From Candidatus Aminicenantota bacterium (lineage in GTDB: Bacteria; Acidobacteriota; Aminicenantia; UBA2199), in contig WVZO01000336.1 of the NCBI GenBank assembly GCA_011772425.1, positions 6,709 through 51,319 of the forward strand: 44,611 nucleotides of DNA, in the 5' to 3' direction. The notes under the pieces were generated by a model. The model saw only the letters and a program-made list of their open reading frames with translations. It was not told the DNA's origin and made no database searches. Shown here in pieces: positions 9,316 to 17,535 of the stretch; position 1 is the first letter of the stretch, and each line of letters opens with the position of its first letter. Position numbers and translations under genes: made by a program.

Positions 9316-9480
9316 AACTGCCACTGGGAACTACATTATGTCCATTTTGGTTTTTGAATTGCCACTGGGAACTACATTTAGTCCCTTTTGGTTTTTTGAT
9401 TGTCCCTGGGAACTACATTTTGTCCTTATTAATTATTAGATTGTCCCTGGGAACTACATTTAGTCCTTTTTAGTTTCCAA
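9316..9480. repeat. 41-42-bp tandem repeat array (4 full units plus degenerate flanks)
   Basis: Units begin at 9316, 9357, 9399 and 9440. The conserved core is GGGAACTACATT, then GTCC and a T-rich tail. Partial units lie on both sides (GTCC at 9299, GCCACATATACGGACATTTTGT from 9484). The length is not a multiple of 3, and the open frame across it (9279-9473, +) is not believed to be a gene. The array fills most of the 470-bp gap between the XRE gene and the NYN gene. Confidence 0.9.
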
Positions 9481-9659
9481 ACCGCCACATATACGGACAT
9501 TTTGTGAATTTTTTTTACCAGGATGTGTTGTAAATTACAATTGACGTCCTGCATCTATCCTTTTTTTCTTATTTCCTATTGATACTATCTAATATACTGA
9601 GGAGATAGATTTTTGGCTTTTTTCTTTCGTTATATTTTATTGTTGATCGATTTGTTTTA

Positions 9660-10223
9660 TCAAGATTGCCATAGTATTCGGTTTATTAAGTCTTGAGTGA
9701 TCTTAATTCGTTCATCTGCTGCCTCCCACAAAGCATTGTGTGGACGATTACCATGATACAACCATGCGGATACACCTTCATTTTTAGCAACTTCTATTGC
9801 CGGCACAAAATCTGAGTCTCCTGCCACAAGAGCAACATCCGTGATTTGCCCTCTAGCACTCATGCGAACTAAATCAATACTTAGAAGCACATCAACCATC
9901 TTTTGTTCGAAGAAGTAATGGCCATCTTTATCAGGACCCCGGCGGGCAAGCCGACCAAGCTTAACCTCGAATCTGGGTAAGCGATTAATTGAGCTTAAGA
10001 AACTCTGCATTGATTAGAATCTCTCAGACTCTTCCTGCGTCGGTGGGTTGCTCTGATAAGGTAGACAATGATAGTAATAGGTACGGAGAAGATATGCATC
10101 CCCATGGATTTGAGCCAAAATTTCACGAGAGAATGTCTCATAATTGATTCTAAGTCCATCAAATTCATTTCGCAGCAATTTGTCCAAATACCCGCCGTCA
10201 ATAAAAATTGCAACTTGTCTCAA
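9660..10223 (-). pseudogene. NYN (LabA/DUF88-type) nuclease gene interrupted by one in-frame TAA
   Basis: Two adjacent open frames are in the same phase and are split only by TAA at 10016-10014. Part one holds VAIFIDGGYLDKLLR. Part two holds MVDVLLSIDLVRM and ALVAGDSDFVPAI. Together they give the three Asp-bearing motifs of the PIN-like NYN RNase fold, about 187 codons, the normal LabA length. The start is probably TTG at 10223, with AAGGAGG 5 bp before it, right before the first strand. Restarting at ATG 10010 would lose the first catalytic Asp. A point nonsense mutation, a base-calling error or suppression would all explain it. Nothing else in the gene has decayed, so any mutation is recent. 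Confidence 0.8.
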
Positions 10224-10300
10224 AAGCGCCTCCTTATGCAAGACCTCCCAACTCATCAAAATGTATGGAAAGTTAAAAAATAATGGGACTTAATGTACCC

Positions 10301-10348
10301 CCCTGGCGTCCCCAACGTGGCATCTCCACGTCTTATGGAACGCCAGGG
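10301..10348. other. Two-part hairpin between NYN gene and membrane-protein promoter
   Basis: CCCTGGCGT (10301-10309) pairs with ACGCCAGGG (10340-10348), and inside it ACGTGG (10315-10320) pairs with CCACGT (10326-10331). Both stems are perfect. It lies in the 320-bp gap, upstream of both divergent genes, so it is neither gene's terminator. It may be a repeat-family member, a protein site or a small RNA element. Confidence 0.6.
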
Positions 10349-10405
10349 CAAATACCAATGTAAATATATCACAATTTCTTGTAATTGTCAATTTTTTTTT
10401 AAACA

Positions 10406-10434
10406 TTGACTTTTGCGGTAAACGTTGTTAATAT
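10406..10434 (+). promoter_or_regulatory. Sigma70-type promoter for the small membrane protein
   Basis: TTGACT (10406-10411), 17-bp spacer, TAATAT (10429-10434). The predicted start near 10441 gives a leader of about 100 nt before the ATG at 10545. Confidence 0.7.
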
Positions 10435-10544
10435 TTAAACCATGATTAAAGGTCAAACTTGCTTAAATCGTGATACTTCCTATACAACTAACGGTTAAAC
10501 AAGACACATCATCAATAATCCTATCATTAAAAAGGGAGAATATC

Positions 10545-10904
10545 ATGTTTACTGTATTAATTATTATCGGGGCATTTATATTGGCTTTATTTTTTAGTAA
10601 TTATATTGGAAATATATGTTTTGATATCGATGAAAAAGATGGTTACGATTTTAAAAAATGGCAAAAAGTAAATTTTATACTATGGCTAATATTTTGTGTC
10701 TCATTTATTATAACACTCCTTATTCTTTTTCAAATGGATGCATCCAAAAAACTTGTATGTACTGTACTTCTTCCATTAGGTCTAATTTGGGATATAGTTG
10801 GAGCTTTTATCGTAGTTAAGGGATATCGCGGAATCGGTTTTTTAGTGCTTTGGCGTGGCTTTTTGATTATGTTCTTTGCTGCAATTATTCCTCTTATTAT
10901 GTAA
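10545..10904 (+). CDS. Small integral membrane protein, unknown function
   Basis: Length 119 residues from the ATG at 10545, which has AAGGGAGA 6 bp upstream. The in-frame upstream start at 10470 lacks a ribosome site and would add a hydrophilic stretch. Four hydrophobic segments are seen: about 2-20 (TVLIIIGAFILALFF), 43-62, 70-90 and 99-118. A charged loop (DIDEKDGYDFKKWQ) lies between the first two. No family is recognised. It is a single-gene unit with its own promoter. Confidence 0.7.
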   Translation: MFTVLIIIGAFILALFFSNYIGNICFDIDEKDGYDFKKWQKVNFILWLIFCVSFIITLLILFQMDASKKLVCTVLLPLGLIWDIVGAFIVVKGYRGIGFLVLWRGFLIMFFAAIIPLIM

Positions 10905-11015
10905 TGGGCATAATGCATCTAGAAGTGGTACAAAAAAGCTTATAGGTAAAAAGCTGGTAACATTAACTATAAGAAAACCTGGGCCAAACCCTTGTAAATC
11001 CGTGTCAAAAATTAT

Positions 11016-12305
11016 CTATTTATTTAGAACCTGTTCATAAACCTTTACAATGTTTCCGGCCATATTTTTCATGGAAAATCGTTCCAATACTACCCCGCTG
11101 CCCTGTTCACTTAATTCCCTGATCCTATCCGGAGATAAAAGAAGAGAAGCGATTGTACCTGCCAATGTTTCACCATCATTGGGCTCATAAATGACCCCAC
11201 CGCCAGTAGCTTCCACAAATTCCGGGAAACAGCCGACATTGGGCTGAACCACCGGCACACCAGCCGCTAATGCTTCTACTTGATATGCCCCAAATGCTTC
11301 ACCACCAGGAACCGGCACGGAAAGAAGTGTCAACGACTTAAGAAACTTGATGCGATTTTCTTTATCAAAGTGTTTGAATATTTTGACATCTTTCTCGTAA
11401 CCCAATTTGGATACCTTTTTTAATAATTCCTTCACAAAATGCTTATCCTCGCCTGTATAACCCCCGGTAATATGCAATTTTAGATCCTTAAACCGGTTGT
11501 CTTTTTTCAACTGGATAAAAGCATCCACCAGTATGCCAAGCCCAAAGTATTCCGACATCCGGCATAAATACCCGATCACCGGCGGATCAAACGGAAGCGA
11601 AGACATTTCATAACCGTCTAAATTGATTCCACCACAAATAACTTTTATTTTATCAGCCGGTATTTTTAACTGCTTTTGAGATTTATTTGAATAATACCGG
11701 CTGGCTGTAACAAAAAGGTCTACATCCCCTGCCCTTTCAGCCATGATATTCCATATTTTGCGCTGGTAACTTTCGTCCATCAGGTCGATCCATTCGTTTT
11801 CATCCTGGAGGGAACATACGACTCCAGTACCTAAATCCGTTTTAAGTCGATGCGCCAATCCAAGTAAAAGGGCATTGGATAGATGAACGATGTCCGGGTT
11901 GACCCGGCGAAGGTAATTAATCAGATGGTCCAATTCCGATGCCTGGTGCCCCTTTTCACCCAGCAGCATAGAAATAGTCATTTCTTCCAGCCCGGTGGGC
12001 CGGGTTGAACCGGACTTTTTGGCTGCTAATTGCAGCAGCGCCTGAGAATCAAAGAGCCGTTCCAACCACACCGGTGCATGCCGGTAAAAAGGAAATTTTT
12101 CCTTAAGATAAACATTCACAGCCCCAAAAAAAACCGGCGTGCCGGCAATATTCCCATTATCGTCCAGGTTCACAGGAAGATACATGGGCGCCTTGATCAC
12201 TTCATGCCCAAGGACAAATAGTGATTTGAGTAACTCACTGTCTCGAAAACAGTTTTGACAATAAAATGTGCCGCCGCTCCCGGGAGTAACATACACAATC
12301 TTCAT
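11016..12305 (-). CDS. GT4-type glycosyltransferase
   Basis: Length 429 residues from MKIVYVTPGSGG; a longer start at 12380 is rejected because it lies inside the upstream gene and has no ribosome site. The GT-B fold is indicated by an N-terminal Rossmann start, SNALLLGLAHRL before the hinge, CGGINLDGYEM, a GYLCRMSEYFG start of the donor domain, and the retaining E-x7-E region from GGEAFGAYQVEALAAGVPVV to PNVGCFPEFVEA. The donor would be a nucleotide sugar; the acceptor is unknown. Its ATG overlaps the TGA of the propeller lipoprotein gene (ATGA), so it is the last gene of the operon. It may glycosylate an envelope product linked to the secreted propellers (inference). Confidence 0.88.
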   Translation of the reverse strand: MKIVYVTPGSGGTFYCQNCFRDSELLKSLFVLGHEVIKAPMYLPVNLDDNGNIAGTPVFFGAVNVYLKEKFPFYRHAPVWLERLFDSQALLQLAAKKSGSTRPTGLEEMTISMLLGEKGHQASELDHLINYLRRVNPDIVHLSNALLLGLAHRLKTDLGTGVVCSLQDENEWIDLMDESYQRKIWNIMAERAGDVDLFVTASRYYSNKSQKQLKIPADKIKVICGGINLDGYEMSSLPFDPPVIGYLCRMSEYFGLGILVDAFIQLKKDNRFKDLKLHITGGYTGEDKHFVKELLKKVSKLGYEKDVKIFKHFDKENRIKFLKSLTLLSVPVPGGEAFGAYQVEALAAGVPVVQPNVGCFPEFVEATGGGVIYEPNDGETLAGTIASLLLSPDRIRELSEQGSGVVLERFSMKNMAGNIVKVYEQVLNK

Positions 12306-13516
12306 GATCCTTCTCCAAATGCATAAATTCGCCCGTCTTCGGCTCCAATAACAATTAATCCCCCTGCAACCGCAGGACAACTGATAATTGCCGCACCGAT
12401 CTCATAGGACCAGGTTTGTTCTCCATTCTTTAAGTTAACGATATAGAGTCTTCCATCCGAAGAACCTGCGATCACTTGATTACCAACGATTACCGGTGAA
12501 CTGTCTACTTCATCACGGGTTCTAAACGTCCAAATCTTTTCGCCTGTTTCCCGGTTTACGCAATGTAAATATCCATCGCGCGATCCAATGACGACATGAT
12601 CTTTCCCAACTGCCGGGGAGGAAAAAAAAGCACTGCCATGTTTTTTATCCCCATATTCCCAGGCTATTTTTTTATTTTTAATATCGATGCAGATTAATTG
12701 ATTACCATAATGACCGACATATGCCCTGTTTTCGACAAGTGCAGCGGAACCGGGAATATAAGAACCTGCCCTGACTTCTCCTTTCTTCTTGCCGTCAAGG
12801 GCGGATAAGATGTGAAGTTTCTCGTCACAACCGCCAAAAACGATATTTTCACCATCCAGAGCAGGTGTTCCATTAATATAATGACTGGTTTCATATGCCC
12901 ATTGCAGTTCCCCTGAGGCTGCGTCAAAACAATACATTTTATTGTCATGACTGCCAACAAAAATTAATGTCTCTTGACTATCGGGTTTTCTTACCCAGTT
13001 AGCCGATCCGTAAATCGGGCCTTCAGTATTGTATTTCCAATATACTTTCCCGGTATGGGCATCCATGGCAAAGAATTCCCCACTTAAATTCCCAATATAT
13101 ATAAAGGTATCCACCAGGAGCGGCGACGCTTCAATATCATCTTCTGTATCAAACTCCCAGACTTTGCTTCCATCCTTTAAATTAATCGCATATACTTTTC
13201 CATCCGTAGAACCGATATAAACACGCCCGAAACCGATGACCGGAGAAGAGATGATTTCAGACCCGGTTTTATAGGTCCATAATAATTGCCTCCGGCGGCC
13301 AAGGGGGCTCTTTTCGAGAAAACTGCCCCCCTGGACCCCCCGCAAAAGCTTTTGATTAGGATCGATTGTCCCAGAAAGTCGGGAATCACCCCTGAATATA
13401 GGCCAACTCACTGCCTCAACGTTTATTTGTCTCTTTTCATCTTCTTTTTTACCGGAGCAGGTAAGAAAAAGAAAAGGAAGTATCAATAGAAACACTAAAA
13501 ATTTATATCTACTCAT
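12302..13516 (-). CDS. PQQ-like beta-propeller lipoprotein
   Basis: Length 404 residues. The signal peptide ends in a lipobox-like LFLTC with Cys20, so it is likely a lipid-anchored periplasmic protein. WPIFRG (about residue 38) is the start found in PQQ-like/BamB-like propellers. Blades repeat as GxVYIGSTDGKVYAIN, KDGSKVWEF, SGEFFAMDAHTGKVYWKY and DGYLHCVNRETGEKIWTF, about seven in all, with the DGxLYAxxxxTGExxW signature. Nothing marks it as a true PQQ dehydrogenase. Residues about 54-80 come from an inserted palindromic element (positions 13278-13356), placed between the FRG motif and the first blade. It overlaps the glycosyltransferase by 4 bp and follows the flavoprotein gene by 3 bp. 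Confidence 0.88.
   Translation of the reverse strand: MSRYKFLVFLLILPFLFLTCSGKKEDEKRQINVEAVSWPIFRGDSRLSGTIDPNQKLLRGVQGGSFLEKSPLGRRRQLLWTYKTGSEIISSPVIGFGRVYIGSTDGKVYAINLKDGSKVWEFDTEDDIEASPLLVDTFIYIGNLSGEFFAMDAHTGKVYWKYNTEGPIYGSANWVRKPDSQETLIFVGSHDNKMYCFDAASGELQWAYETSHYINGTPALDGENIVFGGCDEKLHILSALDGKKKGEVRAGSYIPGSAALVENRAYVGHYGNQLICIDIKNKKIAWEYGDKKHGSAFFSSPAVGKDHVVIGSRDGYLHCVNRETGEKIWTFRTRDEVDSSPVIVGNQVIAGSSDGRLYIVNLKNGEQTWSYEIGAAIISCPAVAGGLIVIGAEDGRIYAFGEGS
13278..13356. repeat. Palindromic element copy 1, in frame inside the propeller lipoprotein gene
   Basis: The order is GCCTCCGGCGGCC, then a stem of GGGGGCTCTTTTCGA pairing with GAAAAC.GCCCCC, then GGACCCCCCGCAAAAG and CTTTTGATTAGG. On the gene strand it is read as QKLLRGVQGG.FLEKSP.GRRR, the same peptide as copy 6 (38428-38500). 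Confidence 0.9.
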
Positions 13517-13519
13517 AGT

Positions 13520-15070
13520 TTATTTCCTTATATATGACATTGCACCGGTGGGGCAGGCTTTGATGCATTCTTCTGCGGTTTTTTTAAGTCCCTGGCTCAG
13601 CGGTTCTTTAAATGGGGTTCCAATGCGGGCGGCAAATCCGCGATTGACAAAAGCCAGACCGAATTTTTCTCCGGCTTTTTTTGTGATCTGCACACATAAA
13701 CCGCACTTGATGCACTTGCCGGGTTCATAGATTACCTGGTCATGTTGGATGATCCGTTCAAATTTTCTTCTGTCACCTGGTTTGAAACGCTGCTGACTGG
13801 CATGATATTCTTGTGCATATTGCCGAAGCCTGCATGAAGTTGCCTTTCCACAATCACAGTTAAAACAGCGTGATGATTCTTTTATTGCTTCAATGAAATT
13901 AATTTTTGCCACAGAGGACACAGAGGACACTGAGAGGGTTTTTATTTCATCCTCACTAAGTTTTCCCATCCTGGAATCGAATCGCCGTGGAGGACCGGTT
14001 ATTGGCGCATTGTTTAAAAATTGGTTGACGGAATAACTGATACCTTTGCCATGAGCTAAAGCGCGAATAGCCATCTTGCTTTCTCCAACCGCATTGCCAC
14101 CGGCAAAAACTCCGGGGACAGCGGTTGTAAACGTCCTTTTGTTTATGACAATGCCGCGGTTTGACAACTCAAGACCGGAGTTTTCAAATACACCGGGTTC
14201 TATTGTGCCCACGGCAAGAACCACGGCATCATATTTATTTTTTAATTCATCTAATCGGATGTCTTTACCCAGTGTTTGTCCCTGGTGAAAATGTGCGCCC
14301 AACCCGGAAATTTGATGGATTTCCGAATCAAGAACCGGTTTGGGTAATTTTTCATCCGGCACTCCATATCGCAGCATTCCCCCGGGCTGCGGATTTTGAT
14401 CAAAGATAAAACAATCATGACCATCTTGAAGTAGATAGTAAGCAGCAGAGAGACCTGTAGGTCCTGCCCCGATTATGGCCACTTTTTTACCGGATTTATT
14501 CTTAATTTCGGGTCGATAGGGTGAACCCAGGTCCAGGTCAACATCGGCGGCAAACTTTTTTAAATAGCAAATGGAAACCGGGCTGTCATACGATTTTCGA
14601 TTACACGCCTTTTCGCAGGGTGCGGGACAAATACGCCCCAAAACTGCAGGCAACGCTATATCTCTTTTAATGGTAACGATTGCATCGGCAAATCGTTTTT
14701 CTTTTATTTGCCGGATCATGAGTGGTATGTCCATATTGGCAGGACAAGCTCGCCTACAGGGAGCCTCACAATCGCCCACATGTTCGCTCAATAAAAAATC
14801 CAGGGCGTCTTTTCGAGCTTCTCTTACTTTTTCGTTATCCGTCTCGATTTCCATTCCTTCAGCAGCAGGCATGGAACACGACGGGACCAGTCGATCGGAA
14901 TTTAGTTCATGAACCACACAAATCATACATGAAGTAAATCGCTCATACCCATTCAAATAACACAATGTTGGGATGTTAATATTCAATTTTGCAGCAGCTT
15001 CCAGTATCATACTACCTGCCGATACAGTTACTTCCCGGTTATTGATTTTTATCTTTATTGAATTATTCAT
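13520..15070 (-). CDS. 2Fe-2S/GltD-type flavoprotein with NuoG-like Fe-S tail, no NAD(P) domain
   Basis: Length 516 residues from MNNSIKI; the ATG overlaps the stop of the NuoEF fusion. An N-terminal plant-type 2Fe-2S domain (CYLNGYERFTSCMICVV) is followed by the GltD/DPYD-type [4Fe-4S] helical domain (CEAPCRRACP, GRICPAPCEKACNR). The FAD Rossmann fold has AIIGAGPTGLSAAYYL, GGMLRYGVP and PGVFAGGNAVG. C-terminal Cys motifs are CIKCGLCV and CIKACPTGA. In GltD/NfnB an NAD(P)H-binding GGGNxA Rossmann domain sits between the two halves of the FAD domain; here the text runs straight from AVGTIEPG to RTFTTAVPGVFAGG, so that domain is absent. It resembles the StnA subunit of the Sporomusa-type transhydrogenase, or an adaptor to another acceptor. 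A SSVSSV run comes from a GCCACAGAGGACAC repeat. Confidence 0.85.
   Translation of the reverse strand: MNNSIKIKINNREVTVSAGSMILEAAAKLNINIPTLCYLNGYERFTSCMICVVHELNSDRLVPSCSMPAAEGMEIETDNEKVREARKDALDFLLSEHVGDCEAPCRRACPANMDIPLMIRQIKEKRFADAIVTIKRDIALPAVLGRICPAPCEKACNRKSYDSPVSICYLKKFAADVDLDLGSPYRPEIKNKSGKKVAIIGAGPTGLSAAYYLLQDGHDCFIFDQNPQPGGMLRYGVPDEKLPKPVLDSEIHQISGLGAHFHQGQTLGKDIRLDELKNKYDAVVLAVGTIEPGVFENSGLELSNRGIVINKRTFTTAVPGVFAGGNAVGESKMAIRALAHGKGISYSVNQFLNNAPITGPPRRFDSRMGKLSEDEIKTLSVSSVSSVAKINFIEAIKESSRCFNCDCGKATSCRLRQYAQEYHASQQRFKPGDRRKFERIIQHDQVIYEPGKCIKCGLCVQITKKAGEKFGLAFVNRGFAARIGTPFKEPLSQGLKKTAEECIKACPTGAMSYIRK
13916..13940. repeat. Dispersed GCCACAGAGGACACAGAGG motif inside the flavoprotein gene
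   Basis: This tandem of ACAGAGGAC belongs to the same loose family as the TAGCCACAAAGG motifs in the intergenic gaps, but here it is translated in frame (LSVSSVSSVA), between the FAD domain and the C-terminal Cys-rich part. Confidence 0.5.
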
Positions 15071-17520
15071 GTAACTGTTACCGCTTCGTTGGGGCATACA
15101 TTTTTGCATGTGCCGCATTTGATACATTTTTCCTGTAGGATTTCGTGCTTTTTATAGGGTGTAATAGGAATCGCTTTTGCTGGGCATTGCTGGGCGCAAA
15201 TCGTACAGCCGATACACTTGCCGGTAATCGAATAGATGATAAGCGCTTTGCAGCGCTTGGCCGGACAGGTTCCCTTCAGATGAGCCTCGTATTCTTCTCT
15301 GAAATACCTGAGGGTCGTCAGGACAGGATTCGGGGCTGTTTTGCCCAATCCGCAAAGACTGCCTTGTTTTGTTTTCCCGGCTATCTCTTCCAGGTCCTTC
15401 AGGTCTTTACTGCTCCCTTTACCGGTGCATAAGTTCTCAAGGATATTGAGCATCAGTCGTGTACCGATGCGGCAAAAGGTACATTTTCCGCAGGATTGAC
15501 TGCAGGTGAAGGTAAGAAAATACCGGGCAATGTCTACCATACAATCGGTGTCATCCATTACCAATAAACCGCCGGAACCCATCATGGCACCGACTTTAGT
15601 AAGGTCTTCATAATCAACCCTGGTATGTGCCAGCTCAGCCGGCACACATCCGCCGGAGGGTCCGCCAATTTGCACGGCTTTAAAGGGTCTGCCATTTTCT
15701 ATACCACCGCCGATTTCTTCGACAATTTCATGGATGGTGATGCCCATGGGTACTTCAATAAGACCGCCGCGAACGATTTTCCCTGCTAAAGAAAACACTT
15801 TAGTTCCTTTGCTCTTTTCATTGCCTAATTTAGCAAAGGCTTCCGGGCCATTTCGCAAAATCCACGGCACAGTGGCAAAGGTCTCACAATTATTTACCAA
15901 TGTAGGGCAGCCCCACAGTCCCTGCTGCGAAGGATAAGGGGGACGAAACTGGGGCATACCCCGCTTTCCTTCAATAGATGCAATGAGCGCTGTTTCCTCC
16001 CCACAAACAAATGCACCGGCTCCTTCCATGATTTTTATATTCAAAGAAAATCCACTTTTGTTGCCTCCGGCGGCCAAGGACTCTTTTTGAAAAAACCGTC
16101 CCTGGACCCTGCAAAAACTTTTTATTAGATCCTTATCAAAAGCTTTTGCGGGGGGTCCATGGGGGCGGTTTTCTCGAAAAGAGCCCCCCTGGTACTGCTG
16201 GATAGCGGCTTTTACTCGCTGCACTGCCAGAGGGTATTCGGCGCGAATGTAAAAATATCCTTCACTAGCTCCCACAGCGTACGCACAGATGAGCATGCCT
16301 TCGATCACCCTAAACGGGTAGGACTCCAGGATCATTCGGTCCATGAAGGCCCCGGGATCGCCTTCATCGCCATTGCAGATAATAAATTTTTTATCACCCT
16401 TTGCCTGACGCACTTCTTGCAATTTTTGCCAGGAGGGGAACCCTGCTCCTCCCCTACCCCTTAAACCACTCATCTTGATCTGCTCGATAATCTCATCCGG
16501 AGAAAATTTCGCAAGGCATTGTTCTAATGCTTTAAAACCTCCTTTTGAACGGTATTCTTCAAGATCAAGCGGATCGATCTGACCCGAATGCTCAGTGGCA
16601 ATATGCTGTTGTCTGCCGGTGAAGGCTTGGATATGGGGATCACGGGTATAAAGCGCACGGCGCATCATTCCATTGGCAGGGTTACCTTCAAGGATATTTT
16701 CCACCATATTTAATGCCGCATTTTTAATTCGTTTACTAAAGGTCTTTGGCTTAAAGTACCTGAGTACAATGTTTTTCACCTCCTCCGCTTGAACCTTATC
16801 ATAGAGCACCGGTTCTTTATCCGGTAAACACACTTCCAGCAGCGGCGCGCGATGACACATGCCTACACAGCCAACCCGTTTAACCCTGGCACTGACACCG
16901 GTATTGTCGAAGCATTTTTCCAGAGCCTGCTGTACTTTGCCGCTGCCGCTGGCAATACAACAAGAACCCAAGCCGATCTTGATTTCGCTTTCTTCCTGCA
17001 AATCATCTTTACCATCTTTGATCGAGTCGCCTCTTTTGTCCGGGTAAGAAAGAAAATCGTTAAGAACATTTGTCACTCTATCGGGTTTGACTTTCCCATA
17101 AGTCACATTGTCGATCTGCACCACCGGCGCAAGGGTACAGCAGCCCAGGCAGGATACTTTTTGCAGGGTAAATTGACCTTCGGGATCGGTATCTTGATTC
17201 TCTGTAATATGTAATTCACGGCGAAATGCCTCCCACACCAAATCCGCACCTTTTACATGGCAGGCAGTGCCAGTACAAACATGGATAATGTGTTGACCCA
17301 CCGGTGTATGCCGGAACTGGGGGTAAAATGTTGATATACCGGTTATGGCAGCAGGGGTAATATCCGTAATCTCGCATATTCGCCGCAGGGCGATTTCCGG
17401 GAGATAATTAAACTTTTTCTGAACGGCATGCAGCAGGGGAATCACATCACCGGGACTGGCACCGGTTTCAGCCACGATGCGGTCTACTTCCAGGTTTAAA
17501 GTATCAGTATTTATATTCAT
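15067..17520 (-). CDS. NuoE-NuoF fusion, NADH-oxidising Fe-S flavoprotein
   Basis: Length 817 residues. Residues 1-155 are NuoE-like, with 2Fe-2S ligands in CTGTACHVKGA and CLGCC. A second 2Fe-2S thioredoxin-like domain follows (GSCCIASGSG, CVGMCHRAP; about 180-260). The NuoF part has the FMN site GLRGRGGAGFPSW, the NADH site CNGDEGDPGAF, FVCGEETALIASIEGKRG and the [4Fe-4S] motif CSQSCGKCTFCRIGT. The tail carries two [4Fe-4S] ferredoxin motifs (CIGCTICAQQC, CIKCGTCKNVC). The domain set matches HydB/HndC/StnB-type subunits with HydC/StnC fused in front. About 45 residues (443-487) between the SEGYFYIRAEYPLA segment and the GAGAFVCGEE motif come from two inverted palindromic elements; NuoF families have only a short loop there, so it may be tolerated. 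It overlaps the flavoprotein by 4 bp, so a complex of the two is likely. Confidence 0.92.
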   Translation of the reverse strand: MNINTDTLNLEVDRIVAETGASPGDVIPLLHAVQKKFNYLPEIALRRICEITDITPAAITGISTFYPQFRHTPVGQHIIHVCTGTACHVKGADLVWEAFRRELHITENQDTDPEGQFTLQKVSCLGCCTLAPVVQIDNVTYGKVKPDRVTNVLNDFLSYPDKRGDSIKDGKDDLQEESEIKIGLGSCCIASGSGKVQQALEKCFDNTGVSARVKRVGCVGMCHRAPLLEVCLPDKEPVLYDKVQAEEVKNIVLRYFKPKTFSKRIKNAALNMVENILEGNPANGMMRRALYTRDPHIQAFTGRQQHIATEHSGQIDPLDLEEYRSKGGFKALEQCLAKFSPDEIIEQIKMSGLRGRGGAGFPSWQKLQEVRQAKGDKKFIICNGDEGDPGAFMDRMILESYPFRVIEGMLICAYAVGASEGYFYIRAEYPLAVQRVKAAIQQYQGGSFRENRPHGPPAKAFDKDLIKSFCRVQGRFFQKESLAAGGNKSGFSLNIKIMEGAGAFVCGEETALIASIEGKRGMPQFRPPYPSQQGLWGCPTLVNNCETFATVPWILRNGPEAFAKLGNEKSKGTKVFSLAGKIVRGGLIEVPMGITIHEIVEEIGGGIENGRPFKAVQIGGPSGGCVPAELAHTRVDYEDLTKVGAMMGSGGLLVMDDTDCMVDIARYFLTFTCSQSCGKCTFCRIGTRLMLNILENLCTGKGSSKDLKDLEEIAGKTKQGSLCGLGKTAPNPVLTTLRYFREEYEAHLKGTCPAKRCKALIIYSITGKCIGCTICAQQCPAKAIPITPYKKHEILQEKCIKCGTCKNVCPNEAVTVT
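16060..16131. repeat. Palindromic element copy 2, in frame inside the nuoF-like region
   Basis: TTGCCTCCGGCGGCC, AAGGACTCTTTTTGA paired with AAAAACCGTCC, then CTGGACCCTGCAAAAAC and a TTTTTATTAG end. Its CAAAA end faces copy 3, making an inverted pair. Confidence 0.85.
16132..16193. repeat. Palindromic element copy 3, inverted relative to copy 2
   Basis: It reads from the AAAAGCTTTTG end through GGGGGGTCCATGGGGG, CGGTTTTCTCGAAAAG and CCCCCCTGGTA. It lacks the GCCGCCGGAGGC end of the other copies, so it is 3'-truncated relative to them. Together, copies 2 and 3 add 134 bp and leave the reading frame open. Confidence 0.85.
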
Positions 17521-17535
17521 TGCGCAGCATTTATC

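Noticed and set aside
9279..9473. 64-codon plus-strand frame over the 41-bp repeats
   Set aside because: The repeat length is not a multiple of three, there is no ribosome site, and the frame is a by-product of the array.
12306..12380. 25-residue extension of the glycosyltransferase
   Set aside because: It is Cys/Arg-rich, lies inside the upstream gene and has no ribosome site; MKIVYVTPG is the natural fold start.
15071..15127. 19-residue extension of the flavoprotein
   Set aside because: It lies in the 3' end of the NuoEF gene; the ATG overlapping that stop fits the operon style.
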